Below, one piece after another: positions 24,646-32,733 of a DNA stretch of 64,000 nt (position 1 is the first letter of the stretch; each line of letters starts with the position of its first letter). The DNA lies in NCBI GenBank assembly GCA_964565925.1, contig CAZMGV010000013.1, forward strand, positions 1 through 64,000. Direction: 5' to 3'. The position numbers were made by a program, and so were the translations under genes. This DNA comes from CAZMGV01 sp964565925 (GTDB taxonomy: Bacteria > JAGRBM01 > JAHCIT01). Under the pieces are notes generated by a model. That model searched no databases. It was not told the origin of the DNA and saw only the letters and a list, made by a program, of their open reading frames with translations.

Positions 24646-25152
24646 ATGAAAACGGAACCTGACACACTGGACCTGAGAGGGATGATCGCAGAAGGCAACG
24701 ATCCGTTCGAAACGGTCGTGGCGGCCTACGACCGGCTGACCAGCGGTGAATCGATGATCCTCGTCGCTCCTTTTATGCCGGCGCCGCTGGTTTCGTTTCT
24801 CGAGCGCCGAGGCGGCAAGACGGCCGTTCTGCAGAATGAGCGCGGCCTGGTGAAAATCTCGGTCCTTTCATGGAAGCGGAACACCGCCGCAAACGGCATC
24901 TGTCCGGTGATCGCCGAAACAGGCGCCCTGGATCTCCGGGGCCTGGAACCACCCGAGCCGATGGTCCGGATACTGGAAGCGATTGAAGCCGCCAAAGCGG
25001 GTGGGCAGGTCAAGGCACTCCTGAGCCGTCGTCCTGGGCATCTTGTAGACATGCTGACGCGCCGGGGATTTCCGGTGCAGCTGACCAGCGAAGGCGAAAA
25101 CTACGGCCTGACGGTCAGTATTCCCGCCGGAGAGAGAGCCGCCGATGCGTGA
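24646..25152 (+). CDS. Tandem DUF2249 protein
   Basis: A 168-residue cytoplasmic protein made of two DUF2249 units, each opening with LDLRG (about residues 8 and 85) and running to a FLERRGG or LTRRGFPVQ segment. The fold is TusA/SirA-like, but the TusA Cys is not seen in the first LDLRG stretch. Proteins of this family are often found beside denitrification and hemerythrin genes; their biochemical role is unknown to me. First gene of a five-gene operon with stop/start overlaps, divergent from the NO regulator. Confidence 0.82.
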   Translation: MKTEPDTLDLRGMIAEGNDPFETVVAAYDRLTSGESMILVAPFMPAPLVSFLERRGGKTAVLQNERGLVKISVLSWKRNTAANGICPVIAETGALDLRGLEPPEPMVRILEAIEAAKAGGQVKALLSRRPGHLVDMLTRRGFPVQLTSEGENYGLTVSIPAGERAADA

Positions 25153-25648
25153 ACTGAACCGCGAAGAGATCGACAGGCTTCTGGAGACGGCTCCGATTGC
25201 GCGGATCGCGATGGTGGGCCCGGAAGGGCCGTACGTGATCCCGATGCCGTTCTATTTTGACGGTTCCGCCTTCTATATGCGGTTGCCTGACCGGGGCCGC
25301 AAGAGTGACTGTCTGGGATACGACCCTCGCGTCTGCATCGAGGTGGACGGCTATACTGACGATCTGCGCGTCTACTGGTCGGTCATCGCCGATTGCCGCC
25401 TGGAAAAGGATACTCCAGCAGATCTGATCGAGAATATCCGCGAACTGAATCAGGAAAAGTATGAAAAGCTCCGCGGGGCCGCCCGCAAGGGACACGGGCG
25501 TCCGAAAGCCGCACCCGGACAGAGCGGCGTGAGGCGTTTTATGGTGACCTCGCTGGGCGGCCGCAGGTCGGACTCCGGCGAGATCGACTTATCGAACGGT
25601 CATACTGCGAAAAATGCTTCCGGAGTGGAACATGCCGTCCGGCACTGA
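25145..25648 (+). CDS. Pyridoxamine 5'-phosphate oxidase-like flavin/heme-binding protein
   Basis: A 167-residue split-barrel protein of the PNPOx-like superfamily. The N-terminal part (LNREEIDRLLETAPIARIAMVGPEGPYVIPMPFYF is the family signature region) would bind FMN, F420 or heme. The C-terminal 40 residues look disordered and basic. It overlaps the DUF2249 gene by 8 bp. Possible roles are a flavin reductase or a heme/NO-binding protein; sequence does not decide. Confidence 0.8.
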   Translation: MRELNREEIDRLLETAPIARIAMVGPEGPYVIPMPFYFDGSAFYMRLPDRGRKSDCLGYDPRVCIEVDGYTDDLRVYWSVIADCRLEKDTPADLIENIRELNQEKYEKLRGAARKGHGRPKAAPGQSGVRRFMVTSLGGRRSDSGEIDLSNGHTAKNASGVEHAVRH

Positions 25649-26273
25649 CCGCTCCGCTCTTCGGGTCCGGATGCGCGACCCGCTGGCTGAATTTCTGGGT
25701 TCTGTCCCGGCCGGGAACGTTATCGACTACTCGCTCGACGGACTGGTTCCCCTTACCGGTCACCTGTGTCCGACCGTGACGGGGGCTTTTCTGGCGGCCC
25801 GCGCGGGGGTCGCCGCGCTCTATCCAGACGGCGTCGGCGTGCGCGGGGAGATTTCGGTCGATGTCATGGGCGGGGTCACCGACGGTTCCAACGGCCCCAT
25901 TTCGCAGGTGCTCACCTACGTGACCGGTGCCGCGGCTGAAAACGGCTTTGCGGGGCTGGGCGGCAAATACAGGCGCCGGGGCCTGCTCCATTTTCATCCG
26001 GATACCCTTAAGCCCTGGCAGTTCGTGTTCCGGCGGCTGGACAACGGCACCGGCGTGGTCGTCAGCGTCCGGCTCGACCGGGTGCCTCTGTCGCCCGAGA
26101 TGGGTACGATGATGCATGGAGCGATGGAGGGCGACCCGGGGAGCCTGCCTCGCTTTCAGGAACTCTGGCGTCAGCGGATCGACGAGATCGTCCGCCGCGA
26201 GTTGTCAGAGCCCGGCTCCATTGCGGGTATTGAACCCGGCGGCGGCCAGGCGATGGCGGCGGCGACGCCATGA
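25632..26273 (+). CDS. FmdE-like protein
   Basis: A 213-residue protein with the motif GHLCPTVTGAFLAARAG, which resembles the conserved Cys motif of FmdE/formylmethanofuran dehydrogenase subunit E-like proteins (GHxCPG). A second feature is HFHPDTLKPWQF near the middle. There is no C-terminal zinc ribbon and no other methanofuran gene, so a C1 role is unlikely; a metal-binding role is plausible. ATG 25632 has GGAG upstream and gives a 17-bp overlap with the previous gene. It ends in a 4-bp overlap with the next start. Confidence 0.72.
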   Translation: MPSGTDRSALRVRMRDPLAEFLGSVPAGNVIDYSLDGLVPLTGHLCPTVTGAFLAARAGVAALYPDGVGVRGEISVDVMGGVTDGSNGPISQVLTYVTGAAAENGFAGLGGKYRRRGLLHFHPDTLKPWQFVFRRLDNGTGVVVSVRLDRVPLSPEMGTMMHGAMEGDPGSLPRFQELWRQRIDEIVRRELSEPGSIAGIEPGGGQAMAAATP

Positions 26274-26656
26274 GCCCACTCTCCAGAGCCTTCATCATCA
26301 CGGCGATTATTTCGCACCTGTGTGCCTCGCTGATCGGAGCGGGACTCGCCTTCGATAACGTCTACGTGCTGCAGATCCGGTACATCCATACCCACGGCCA
26401 GACGCTCGGCTTCGTCGCGTTCCTGATCTACGGCGTCGCGTACCATATTTTCCCGAGGTTCGAGGGCCGCCCGCTCTACTCCATGAAGCTGGGCTGGCTG
26501 CACTACTGGCTGGCGCTTACCGGGCTGGTCATCCTGCTGGCGGGCCGCTCGGCGTGGATCCCGTATATGAGCCCGGCGGGCGGGATTGTTTCCGCCTGCG
26601 GTGTCTGCACCTTCGCCTTCAACATGCTGATGACCCTGAAAAGGAGCCGCCCATGA
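26270..26656 (+). CDS. Small membrane protein resembling part of heme-copper oxidase subunit I
   Basis: A 128-residue protein with four hydrophobic helices. The segment YIHTHGQTLGFVAFLIYGVAY and the following FPRFEGRPLYS resemble the first heme-binding helix region of CcoN/NorB-type subunits, though the protein is only about a quarter of their length. The two His (HTH) and a later LHYW could bind a b-type heme. It is linked by 4-bp overlaps to its neighbours on both sides. It may be a small heme protein in NO sensing or electron supply; I know no characterised homologue. Confidence 0.68.
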   Translation: MSPLSRAFIITAIISHLCASLIGAGLAFDNVYVLQIRYIHTHGQTLGFVAFLIYGVAYHIFPRFEGRPLYSMKLGWLHYWLALTGLVILLAGRSAWIPYMSPAGGIVSACGVCTFAFNMLMTLKRSRP

Positions 26657-26856
26657 GCCAGGAACCGATCGCATCCCAGACGATTAATGCCCTTGTGGCG
26701 AAGGAACCGCTCGTGCTCCGGGTACTCGGAAGTTACGGGATAGATACCTGCTGCGGCGGGGCCCGTACGATCGAGCAGGCGGCACGCGAAGGCGGGCTGG
26801 ATCTGCCCAAGCTGCTCGCCGATCTGGAAGCACTGTTCAGCCAGAAACCGAACTGA
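26653..26856 (+). CDS. Stand-alone ScdA_N (DUF542) domain protein
   Basis: A 67-residue protein that equals the N-terminal domain of RIC/ScdA/YtfE Fe-S repair proteins: INALVAKEPLVLRVLGSYGIDTCCGG with the CC pair, and a helical tail. The hemerythrin half of RIC is missing here, but stand-alone hemerythrin proteins are encoded at 20563 and 33394. It may work with them in trans. AAGGAG lies 6 nt before the ATG. Last gene of the operon. Confidence 0.88.
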   Translation: MSQEPIASQTINALVAKEPLVLRVLGSYGIDTCCGGARTIEQAAREGGLDLPKLLADLEALFSQKPN

Positions 26857-26899
26857 CCAGAAACCGGATCGGCTTCCGTGTATCAGGTCCCGTATCCCG

Positions 26900-28000
26900 C
26901 TAAATCCCTGCAACCTTGTCGTCGCCCGGTTTTTCCCTGAATCCCACGGGAGTTCCGTCTTCGTCGATCTGGTCGAGGAATTCGGAGATGCCGAAACCCC
27001 GCCGTTCTTCCGGGGACTTCTGGCCACCGGCCTGACCAGCGGTCACTTCCCGGCACCGGTATTCGGTCAGCCCCTCGGTAATCCGGGTGAGATAGTTCGT
27101 GCCGTCAGGGGCGGATCGGCGGTGGCGCAGCGGGATGAGCGACAGCACGTTGCCCTCGATCTCGTATTCTTTATCTTCTTCGGTCTTCACCCAGACTTTC
27201 AGCGACGTCTGGTAGAAGTTGCTGTCCCACGTAGGGGTGACGCTCGCGCGCTCGATCCGTTTGTATTCGTTATTGTCGAACACCATGCCGGTGGCGACTT
27301 TCGGGCCGGCCGCCAGTTTCACGATCGAGACCATGGCGCCGAAGCCGGCACCGAAGTTCATCGGCAGCCAGCGGTACCAGTGGATGTTGGACCAGTGGCG
27401 CGGCCCCCAGGAGTGATCGCGCAGGCCGTAGCCGCGAAGCGTCCAGGTTTTTTCTCCGACGCGGACAGTCCCCGTACCCGACATGTGCTGTTCCGTGTGG
27501 CCCTTGGCGAAGGCGACCATGTCGGGCATCGGCGAGCCGTCGGCCATGACGCGGATGCCGCCGTGCATGGGCGAGAGGCCCGCGAGGTCCAGCCCGATTT
27601 CAGCGTCGACGACAGGGTTGTGCTTGAAGGCATGGGACGGCTCGGCCATTTCATGCGGCCGCTCCATCACACAGAGTTTCCCCTGGTAATGGACGGAGAG
27701 CCGCTTGAACGGCTCGACCACCTGGAAGCGCATTCCGCCCGCATTGAACGACTTGTTGTCCGTGATCTTCGGCTTCTCGTGCATGAAGGCGATTTTGCCG
27801 CCCGGCAGGTAGACGCAGCAGGACATCTCCGCACGGCCTTCGTTCACCCGGTTGCCCAGCCGGAACCAGCCGCCGATCTTCTGATCCGGGTCGATCAGAT
27901 TGAAATACATGCTCTCGTTGTAGTTCTCTTTCCCCTCGTCGGGGTGCATGAAATCGTCTTCGGGCTTGATGACGAACTTGGTGAAATGCTGGCGGGCCAT
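26900..28000 (-). CDS. DUF7064/DUF7065-like protein
   Basis: A 366-residue cytoplasmic protein of an uncharacterised family that usually travels with APH-type phosphotransferases in lipid or steroid catabolic loci. The signature GYGLRDHSWGPRHW is clear at about residues 192-205, with PMHGG and HGxxxH-like segments before it. The fold is likely beta-rich, lipocalin-like. It lies 2 nt behind the phosphotransferase, with GGAGC before the ATG, so both are co-transcribed. The function is unknown; hydratase or isomerase-type roles are guesses. Confidence 0.72.
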   Translation of the reverse strand: MARQHFTKFVIKPEDDFMHPDEGKENYNESMYFNLIDPDQKIGGWFRLGNRVNEGRAEMSCCVYLPGGKIAFMHEKPKITDNKSFNAGGMRFQVVEPFKRLSVHYQGKLCVMERPHEMAEPSHAFKHNPVVDAEIGLDLAGLSPMHGGIRVMADGSPMPDMVAFAKGHTEQHMSGTGTVRVGEKTWTLRGYGLRDHSWGPRHWSNIHWYRWLPMNFGAGFGAMVSIVKLAAGPKVATGMVFDNNEYKRIERASVTPTWDSNFYQTSLKVWVKTEEDKEYEIEGNVLSLIPLRHRRSAPDGTNYLTRITEGLTEYRCREVTAGQAGGQKSPEERRGFGISEFLDQIDEDGTPVGFREKPGDDKVAGI

Positions 28001-28002
28001 GC

Positions 28003-29118
28003 TTAGCTCCTGACGGTTAGCTCCTGGTCGTGGATCCGGTCGGCAACCTGCCGGAGCGCGAGGTCGGCGAGCAGCCGGACCGCGGGGCCGAACATGGCCG
28101 CGCGCCCGGAGGCGGCGTTGCCGTCCAGATTCCGCTTGACGATTCCCTGTATGATGGCGGCTCCGCGGAACATGCTGAAAGCCATGAAATACTTGTAGTC
28201 AGGTATCGATTCGAGCCCCATCTCGCGGGTGTAGAAATCGATATATTCGGCTTCCGTCGGGATGCCGAGTTGGGCGAACTTGACGCCCATAAGTCCTGAT
28301 TGGCCGCCCGTCTTGTCGGCCATCGGGTTGTTCGGCACGTAGTAGAGCATGGTGTTGGCCGTGAGGTCGATCAGCGGGTGTCCGAGCGTCGAGAGTTCCC
28401 AGTCGAGCACCGCGATGATCCGGGGTTCCGTGGGATGGAAAACCACATTATCGAGCCGGTAATCGCCGTGCATGATCGTCGTCCAGTCGTCCTGGGGCAG
28501 GTGATCCGGAAACCACGCCATGAGCTTGTTCATGGATTCGATTTCGTGGGTCTTGGTCTTGGCGTACTGCTCTTTCCAGAGGGCGACCTGGCGTCCGACG
28601 TAGTTGGAGGGCTTGCCGTAATCGGCAAGACCGGCCGCCTTCCAGTCGATCTTGTGGAGTTTGGCCAGCGTCCGCACCATATCTGAGTACATATCGCGGC
28701 GCTCTTCGGGCGTTTTCACGTCGGGCATTGCCGGATTGCGGAAGATGCGGCCCGCGACCGCCTCCATCACGAAAAACGGTGTGCCAATGACGCTCGTGTC
28801 TTCGCACAGGGCGTAGGTCCGGGGCACCGGGACTCCACTCGACTGCAGGGCGGTGATGATCCGGTATTCGCGTTCGACGGCGTGCGCCGATGGCAGCAGC
28901 TTGCCGGGCGGCTTCTTGCGGATGACGTAGCGTTTGCCGGGTGTGAGCACGGCGAAGGTCGGGTTCGACTGGCCGCCTTCGAACTGCTGAACCTGAAGGG
29001 GGCCCTGATACCCATCGACGTGGGCGGCCATGTAGCGATCGAGCGCGCCGGCATCGAACTTGTGCGCATCGCGCACTTCGATGAGTTCCCCCGGTAACCG
29101 GGATTGCGTCTGCGTCAT
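28003..29118 (-). CDS. APH-fold phosphotransferase (ACAD10/11 N-domain type)
   Basis: A 371-residue kinase-like protein. It has the catalytic loop MHGDYRLDNVVFHP (Asp and Asn of HGDxxxxN), then AVLDWELSTLGHPLIDL with the metal-binding Asp. The N-terminal GGQSNPTF and YVIRKKPPGKLL give the nucleotide-binding loop and Lys. Proteins of this type are linked to phosphorylation of hydroxyacyl-CoA or similar lipids before beta-oxidation. ATG 29118 is chosen for its GAGGAA site; the frame is open to 29202 but would run through the operator at 29184-29201. Confidence 0.87.
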   Translation of the reverse strand: MTQTQSRLPGELIEVRDAHKFDAGALDRYMAAHVDGYQGPLQVQQFEGGQSNPTFAVLTPGKRYVIRKKPPGKLLPSAHAVEREYRIITALQSSGVPVPRTYALCEDTSVIGTPFFVMEAVAGRIFRNPAMPDVKTPEERRDMYSDMVRTLAKLHKIDWKAAGLADYGKPSNYVGRQVALWKEQYAKTKTHEIESMNKLMAWFPDHLPQDDWTTIMHGDYRLDNVVFHPTEPRIIAVLDWELSTLGHPLIDLTANTMLYYVPNNPMADKTGGQSGLMGVKFAQLGIPTEAEYIDFYTREMGLESIPDYKYFMAFSMFRGAAIIQGIVKRNLDGNAASGRAAMFGPAVRLLADLALRQVADRIHDQELTVRS

Positions 29119-29183
29119 CGTTCCTCGTTTCCCGGCCACGTCAGTCAGGCCGGGGACCCGTGTCCCTGCAATGCTTATCTCAC

Positions 29184-29201
29184 TGACTGACGCGTCAGTC
29201 A
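29184..29201. promoter_or_regulatory. TetR-type operator palindrome upstream of the phosphotransferase
   Basis: Perfect 18-bp palindrome TGACTGACG-CGTCAGTCA, 66 nt before the phosphotransferase ATG. The form is typical of TetR/AcrR operators; the adjacent TetR at 30137 is a candidate owner. Confidence 0.7.
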
Positions 29202-29240
29202 ACAGGAAGCAGGAGCGGCTTATGTGAGGAGCTGCAGCCG

Positions 29241-30017
29241 TTACCCGGCCGTGGGCGCGAGGCCTGACGATTTCGGTACCCCGAGATAGTCCACCAGCAG
29301 ACCTGTCTCGGGGTGCGCTTCTTCTATGGAGGTAATGCCGTATTTGCGGCGCACCTGCTCCAGCGGCAGCGGGAAATCCCGTTCGTAATCCACACAGACC
29401 AGCGGTTTCGCTTGTTCGCCACGCCGGTGCGCCTGCCGGAGGTAGTTATGCCACCGTCGCCAGCCGACTCTCGGACGCAGCGCGGCCACTCCGGCCATCG
29501 CCGGCCACAGAACGGGCATGGGGAACTGTCCGTAGCTGAACCAGATGACCGCGCCTTCGCCGGCGAGATCACTGCCGTAACCTGACAGCACGTGGAACAG
29601 GTCGTGACTGTTGCTTTGCCGTTCCACAAACCAGGCGACATCGTCGCCCCATCCGAGCCTCGCACAGATCTCGTCCACCCGGGCGAGCGAGGCAAATGAC
29701 TTCGCGTCCGACACGTTCATGCGCGACATGAAGTCATGGTAGGCCCGGCCGAAACTTCCCGCCGGCATCGCCGCCAGCTTCTTCGTGTCGGTGAGCAGAT
29801 CCAGAATTACCGGGCGTTCCTCCAGCATCCGCTGCCCGGCGGAGTCGGCGGCGAACCGGTCGAACTCCTTCTTGACGAGCGGGGCGGCGAGACTGAACAC
29901 GGCCTCGAAGGCGCGGCTCACGCCTTTCTCGCTCGCCGGGTGCGTCGTCCAGTAAGCGGCGGCTTTCACGCCGTTCACATAGTCGGGTCTGAAGCGTTCC
30001 TCGTCGTGCGCCGTCAT
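29241..30017 (-). CDS. Coq4-family protein (first copy)
   Basis: A 258-residue Coq4-like protein. The zinc motif HDLFHVLSGYGSDLAGE (about 138-154) matches the HDxxH-x11-E signature of Coq4. Coq4 supports ubiquinone synthesis in mitochondria and alphaproteobacteria, but these bacterial homologues in TetR/lipid loci may act on other isoprenoid or sterol-like substrates. No ubi or coq genes are close. ATG with GAGGA 8 nt upstream. Divergent from the TetR gene at 30137. Confidence 0.83.
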   Translation of the reverse strand: MTAHDEERFRPDYVNGVKAAAYWTTHPASEKGVSRAFEAVFSLAAPLVKKEFDRFAADSAGQRMLEERPVILDLLTDTKKLAAMPAGSFGRAYHDFMSRMNVSDAKSFASLARVDEICARLGWGDDVAWFVERQSNSHDLFHVLSGYGSDLAGEGAVIWFSYGQFPMPVLWPAMAGVAALRPRVGWRRWHNYLRQAHRRGEQAKPLVCVDYERDFPLPLEQVRRKYGITSIEEAHPETGLLVDYLGVPKSSGLAPTAG

Positions 30018-30058
30018 GTCCGTATTCCTCCCCGCTCGCCTCGTTTCTTGACCAAAGC

Positions 30059-30071
30059 CGAATAATATTCG
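30059..30071. promoter_or_regulatory. Small palindrome in the Coq4/TetR divergent promoter
   Basis: CGAATA-A-TATTCG, perfect 6-bp arms around one base, within an AT-rich stretch between the divergent genes; another TATTC follows at about 30088. A candidate operator of the TetR at 30137. Confidence 0.45.
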
Positions 30072-30136
30072 ACTCTATTTTCGAGGGTATTCAGAAGCGG
30101 CTTGTGTGTCAACAGGGTGTTTTCCGGAGTCGGACT

Positions 30137-30760
30137 GTGGCCTCTAAAACCGGCGACTACGCGCGGCGAAAACCGGTTCAGGACCGGTCGCGGGAGCGGC
30201 AGGACCGTATTCTCCGGGCGGGCGCGAAAGTGCTTGCCCGGTACGGCTACGAGGAAGCCACTACCACGAGAATCGCGGCAGCGGCCCGGGTTCCGGTCGG
30301 ATCGCTTTATGAATATTTCCCGAACCGGGAGGCGGTCTTTCGGGCCCTCCTCGAATCCGAGATGCGGAAAGTGATGCAGGAGGTGATCCGTCTGGCGCCG
30401 GAGCAACGGGGGAAGGTGCCGGTGGAGGCGATCCGCGGGCTGGTCGGTGTGGCGGTCCATGCCATGTCGGCAAACCGCGCGACGCTCGGGGTCCTGCTTG
30501 CCCAGATGCCGGGTGTGCTGGGGCTTCCCATGCTCCAACAGCTGGAAGGGCATATCCAGAAATTCGCGGGACAGGTCGCCTGGATCAGCCCGAAGGATGC
30601 CCGGAGCGATGCATTCGGTCTCAAGATCTATATGCTGACCAACGCGGTCTTCGGATTTCTGATCCGGATGGCGACTACGCCGGATCCCGGCGTGCCGCCG
30701 GAGGAGATCACCGAACAGGTCGTGCGGCTGGTCGCCGGGTATCTCGGGCTGCCGGACTGA
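30137..30760 (+). CDS. TetR/AcrR-family regulator
   Basis: A 207-residue repressor-type protein. The N-terminal helix-turn-helix reads ATTTRIAAAARVPVGSLYEYF, with the usual F-x-NREAVF after it; the C-terminal ligand domain is not diagnostic. GTG 30137 is preferred because GGAG lies 7 nt upstream, whereas the longer reading from 30104 has none. Divergent from the Coq4-like gene at 29241 and convergent with the second one, so control of this lipid/quinone block is likely. Confidence 0.9.
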   Translation: MASKTGDYARRKPVQDRSRERQDRILRAGAKVLARYGYEEATTTRIAAAARVPVGSLYEYFPNREAVFRALLESEMRKVMQEVIRLAPEQRGKVPVEAIRGLVGVAVHAMSANRATLGVLLAQMPGVLGLPMLQQLEGHIQKFAGQVAWISPKDARSDAFGLKIYMLTNAVFGFLIRMATTPDPGVPPEEITEQVVRLVAGYLGLPD

Positions 30761-30763
30761 ACT

Positions 30764-31585
30764 CTACTGCGGCTGGATATACTGCATCTCGGTCCCGGGT
30801 ATCCGGCGGACCTTCCGCTGGCGGCCGTGCCAGTAGTAGATGCCGTCGGGGTGGGCGACGCTGGACGGGAGCACGTTCAGCTCCCGCTGCACATCGGCAA
30901 GCGGGCGCTCCATCAGGGTCTCCCACGGGGCCGAGATGAGATTCCGCGCCCGCCGCCCGCGCCGCCAGGCCTCGATCATGAACGGCTGGATCCCCAGCCG
31001 GTGTTTGGGCAGCAGCACCGGGCCGACGACGAACACCGATCCCATCAGCGCCGCCAGACCCTGGTAGTTCAGGAACCCCAGTGTAAAAGAGAGGATCCCG
31101 ATTTCGCCGCCCAGATCGGCGCCGTATCCGGCGAGCGGGTGCCACACGTCGTGCAGATCGACGATCCGCTTGAACAGGAACGCGAACTCCGGGTTCTGCA
31201 GCGCCCTCTGGTCGAACCCTTTTGAAAAGTCGTGGAGCACGTCGGCATCGAGCCGTTCCTGCGCCATGTATCTGCCGTAGGCGTAACCCATCGAGTTTTT
31301 CGGGTAGTCCAGGAACTTCTCTTTCGGACGGAGGGCCTCGCCGAGCGGCGGCTTTCGCAGAAGCAGTTCCGGGAGCCCCGGGTCGCGCTTCAGCAGCCTG
31401 CTGATCGTGCCCTGATCGTAGCTCTGGCCGACCGCCGAAAAGATCCTGAAGACGTGCGTGACGTCGAGTTCGCCGCTGCCGGTGAACAGCTGCTTCCCGG
31501 AAATCAGCGCGCTGCGTACGGCGAGGCCGATGTTGCGGCGGCTGCGGGGCATGGACATATCCGGACTGTTTTCATTGAGGCGCAT
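30764..31585 (-). CDS. Coq4-family protein (second copy)
   Basis: A 273-residue Coq4-like protein with motif LHDVWHPLAGYGADLGGE (about 143-160), again HDxxH plus a distal Glu. It is diverged from the copy at 29241 and longer at both ends; the N-terminus is basic and Ser-rich. CAGGAG precedes the ATG by 6 nt. It lies 40 nt after the PF10118-type hydrolase and is probably in its transcript. Two Coq4 paralogues within 2 kb are unusual and argue for a catabolic or membrane-lipid role rather than ubiquinone synthesis alone. Confidence 0.83.
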   Translation of the reverse strand: MRLNENSPDMSMPRSRRNIGLAVRSALISGKQLFTGSGELDVTHVFRIFSAVGQSYDQGTISRLLKRDPGLPELLLRKPPLGEALRPKEKFLDYPKNSMGYAYGRYMAQERLDADVLHDFSKGFDQRALQNPEFAFLFKRIVDLHDVWHPLAGYGADLGGEIGILSFTLGFLNYQGLAALMGSVFVVGPVLLPKHRLGIQPFMIEAWRRGRRARNLISAPWETLMERPLADVQRELNVLPSSVAHPDGIYYWHGRQRKVRRIPGTEMQYIQPQ

Positions 31586-31625
31586 AGTCTGCTCCTGTTC
31601 TGGGATGTTCTCTTCCGGGCACGAT

Positions 31626-32462
31626 TCAGGCTGCCGCGTATTTCTCTCTCCAGCGGATTACTAGTTTCGAATTTTCCAGATCCCACGGCTCGAATCCGGG
31701 GCGGAAAAACTGGAGCCACTTGGGGGCGACCCGGGTGACGAAGCCGGGCGAGACCAGGAACCACTTCACGAAGGAGCGGATATTGCGCAGCTTGAACAGT
31801 TCGCCGTCTTTCCACAGGAACGAGGCGCAGACCCCGGTCACGACCGGAATCCAGACCGCCGTCCACAGAAGCAGCGCGCCGGTGCGGAGAAAATAGCCTC
31901 CGCCCGCCGCGCGGTAGACGTCATGCGCCACCGACTTATGCTCGGTTTCTTCAGCGGCATGCCAGAGCCAGAGGTTGCCGTGTTCGCTGTCCATGGACCG
32001 GGCGTAGAGGGGGTTTCTCAGGACTTCGTGAGCCAGAGAAGCGGTAATGTGCTCCATCGCGACCGTGCCGGCGAGCTGGGCCTTCGGGCTCAGGTAGCGT
32101 CGGCCCAGTCCCAGAATCGTTGCGCAGATCCGTTCGGCTTTTTCGGCCCGCTTGCCCACGGCGACCAGATTGTATTTGCGGTGCTCGGCGGTGTGGGCGA
32201 TCTCCTGCGCAGCGAAGGCGGAGATATGCTTTTTCAGAACCGGATCGGTGATCTGGTCCCGGTAGTGAACCACTGAATCGATAAAAAACTTTTCCCCGTC
32301 GGGGAACAGCATCGACAGCGTATTCAGAAAATGGGTAACGAGCGGGTCGTTGTCGTACCAGTATTTGCGGTCTTTGGCGAAGTCGAACTTCGGATGGCGA
32401 ACCTTGATCTCGACACCGGCGGGAAGGGTGGTGGCCTGGGAGACGGTTTCAGACGGCTGCAT
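31626..32462 (-). CDS. PF10118-type predicted metal-dependent hydrolase
   Basis: A 278-residue ferritin-like helical protein of the predicted metal-dependent hydrolase family. Candidate metal ligands occur as AAQEIAHTAEH, MEHITASLAHE and HAAEETEHKSVAHDVY. A hydrophobic helix (about 205-225) suggests membrane contact. An AAGGAG site lies before the ATG. It is divergent from the TetR at 32734 across a clean palindrome and heads a transcript with the second Coq4-like gene. The substrate is unknown. Confidence 0.78.
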   Translation of the reverse strand: MQPSETVSQATTLPAGVEIKVRHPKFDFAKDRKYWYDNDPLVTHFLNTLSMLFPDGEKFFIDSVVHYRDQITDPVLKKHISAFAAQEIAHTAEHRKYNLVAVGKRAEKAERICATILGLGRRYLSPKAQLAGTVAMEHITASLAHEVLRNPLYARSMDSEHGNLWLWHAAEETEHKSVAHDVYRAAGGGYFLRTGALLLWTAVWIPVVTGVCASFLWKDGELFKLRNIRSFVKWFLVSPGFVTRVAPKWLQFFRPGFEPWDLENSKLVIRWREKYAAA

Positions 32463-32513
32463 GCTCGCTCCTTACTCAGTGCGGCCATAGCCGTCACGGG
32501 TAATAACAGTTTA

Positions 32514-32533
32514 TACCGAGCGATTGCTCGGTA
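32514..32533. promoter_or_regulatory. TetR-type operator between hydrolase and TetR genes
   Basis: TACCGAGC-GATT-GCTCGGTA, perfect 8-bp arms around 4 nt, 52 nt before the hydrolase ATG. The ACCGAGC/GCTCGGT form is a familiar TetR operator type. An AT-rich promoter-like stretch (32560-32600) lies on the TetR side. Confidence 0.72.
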
Positions 32534-32733
32534 ACTACTCGCGTTGTTTGGATGAGTCCCAGTTATATAAAATATAATAATTACAATGAGTTATAATGTA
32601 TTTTGGATCGTCTGTGGGCGAACAGGGTCCATTTCACTCGATAAAGACATGGCCGTCTCTACCCTGCGTTGTGGTATCAAGGCTGAAAGTGTCGGCGGGT
32701 GGAGATTCGGAGGGCGGCTTGAAGTCCAAAGGC

